This document shows positions 63,231 through 64,000 of a DNA stretch of 64,000 nucleotides, one piece after another (the first letter of the stretch is position 1; each line of letters begins with the position of its first letter). Source of the DNA: an uncultured Erysipelotrichales bacterium (GTDB taxonomy: Bacteria; Bacillota_I; Bacilli_A; Erysipelotrichales; Coprobacillaceae); NCBI GenBank assembly GCA_910579135.1, contig CAJTTM010000011.1:10543-74542 (forward strand). The letters run 5' to 3'. Below the pieces are notes generated by a model. The model saw only the letters and a list, made by a program, of their open reading frames with translations. It made no database searches and was not told the DNA's origin. The position numbers and the translations under genes are program-made.

Positions 63231-63907
63231 TTATCCTTTAATTAATTCTTTGATTTCTTCAATTGTACTTACAGTAAAGAGTGCTCCTTGTAGTTTTATA
63301 AGTCTTTCTATTTCTAGACCTCTTAAGAGTGGTTCTATATCTTCATTAAATTTTGATTGAATATGAGTACAAAGAGAATCAATAATCATTTGTTTATTTT
63401 CATTAAGTCCTTCAGCAAATCCTTGATCATACTTCTTTTGTTTTTCTCCTTCGACTTGCATTTTCCCTAACATTCTCTTATTCCTTTCTTATTTCTACTT
63501 TCATATGTATCTACCAGTTCATCAGTTCCTTTATTCATTCCATCAATAAAAATAATCTGTGAAACATGATGAAGTTTGTAATAAGGATCTACAGCTTTTA
63601 ATTGTTTAGATAATAACTGAGCACCATAGAGTTGAAATCTTTTTCTTAGTGTTTCACTAAAGCAAGAGTTCTGCATTTCAATATCAATTTCTTCATTTTG
63701 ATCAGTTGTGACTCTTAAATCAAGAATCATATCTTTATCATCCATTGGGGAAGGGATGAGTTCAGGATTTAAGATATGAAGTTCTTTAAGTTTAATATTT
63801 AAAGTCCCTTCAATAAGAATGGTTAAAGGATATATGCCATCTGGAGTATTACTACCAAGGATATACCTAAAAGCAAAATCATTTTTGTAATCAATTTTAG
63901 TTTTCAT
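63231..63907 (-). pseudogene. Rpn-family recombination-promoting nuclease gene with internal deletion
   Basis: The N-terminal part (63467-63907, starting MKTKIDYKNDFAFRYILG) holds the PD-(D/E)XK core (MILDLRVTTDQNEEIDIEMQ) and the YESRNKKGIRE region. It then runs out of frame into the usual C-terminal tail (63231-63473, GFAEGLNENKQMIIDSLC...). About 80 residues expected between them are absent, so a deletion with a frameshift is the best reading. It has its own good ribosome site (AAAAAGGAGG). A short N-terminal nuclease fragment could still be made. Confidence 0.75.
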
Positions 63908-64000
63908 AAAAAAAACCTCCTTATTATTATATTCAATAAAAAAGGAGGGATTTCTTTATGTTTTCATAATATGAAAATAAATAACATTGATTTTTATTAT

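Noticed and set aside
1..64000. CRISPR array, rRNA or tRNA genes
   Set aside because: No regularly spaced repeats, rRNA blocks or cloverleaf-like clusters were seen in the intergenic regions on reading both strands.

Overview
The window is the end of an integrative conjugative element (about 1-11,430) joined to roughly 52 kb of chromosome from an AT-rich, low-GC Bacillota. The sufCDSUB order, YitT, ComFA/ComFC, a small YjcZ-like protein, two Rpn-family nuclease remnants and surface proteins with MucBP-like repeats suggest a gut Erysipelotrichia-type bacterium (Coprobacillaceae-like). That is an inference from gene content. No rRNA or tRNA gene was seen.

Mobile element. The backbone is Tn916-like in order: orf15 (5' end outside the window), orf14 (cell-wall hydrolase), orf13/tcpC, cargo, orf9 (opposite strand), orf7, orf8, a DUF3173 protein and a tyrosine integrase. 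The integrase is not the Tn916 type, and the element abuts the 3' end of guaA, a known island hotspot. The slot that holds tetM in Tn916 instead holds an AT-rich cassette: an HxlR regulator, an orphan class 1B dihydroorotate dehydrogenase, a radical SAM protein with CX4CX2C spacing, a NudC-like NUDIX enzyme and a complete SAM synthetase. A 27-bp palindrome lies between the regulator and the enzymes. A strongly structured, probably transcribed non-coding element lies between orf8 and the DUF3173 gene.

Chromosome, 11.4-29 kb. purA-guaA, a probable ~208-nt small RNA, a CinA N-domain protein, a ToxN/AbiQ type III toxin with a structured RNA upstream, a COG2426 membrane protein, a MarR-controlled heterodimeric ABC exporter, an AEC transporter, and then a decaying stretch (broken HAD, Rpn and metallo-beta-lactamase-fold genes). 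Inside that stretch is an intact trio: secreted protein, small membrane protein and subtilisin-like lipoprotein.

Chromosome, 27-51 kb. secA-prfB-yitT, comFA-comFC, csp, a second AEC transporter, an acetyltransferase, a broken alcohol dehydrogenase beside a TetR gene, DUF421, the Suf iron-sulfur operon with 5-formyl-THF cyclo-ligase, two PrsA-like lipoproteins, a HIT protein, and pheST behind a T-box.

Chromosome, 51-64 kb. A broken LppM-like lipoprotein, two MucBP surface proteins, a DUF421 protein, then a block like the Bacillus yrrL-yrrM-yrrN-yrrO-udk-greA cluster (cell-wall terminase, tRNA wobble-uridine modification, uridine kinase, GreA), a short-chain dehydrogenase and an internally deleted Rpn gene. 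The large surface protein has a promoter whose -35 and -10 boxes are separated by a (GT)7 dinucleotide tract, a likely phase-variation switch, and its reading frame is split by one TAA.

Two features run through the chromosomal part. Almost every gene ends in TAA or TAG (one TGA among about 48 read), and several genes are broken by one or two in-frame nonsense codons.
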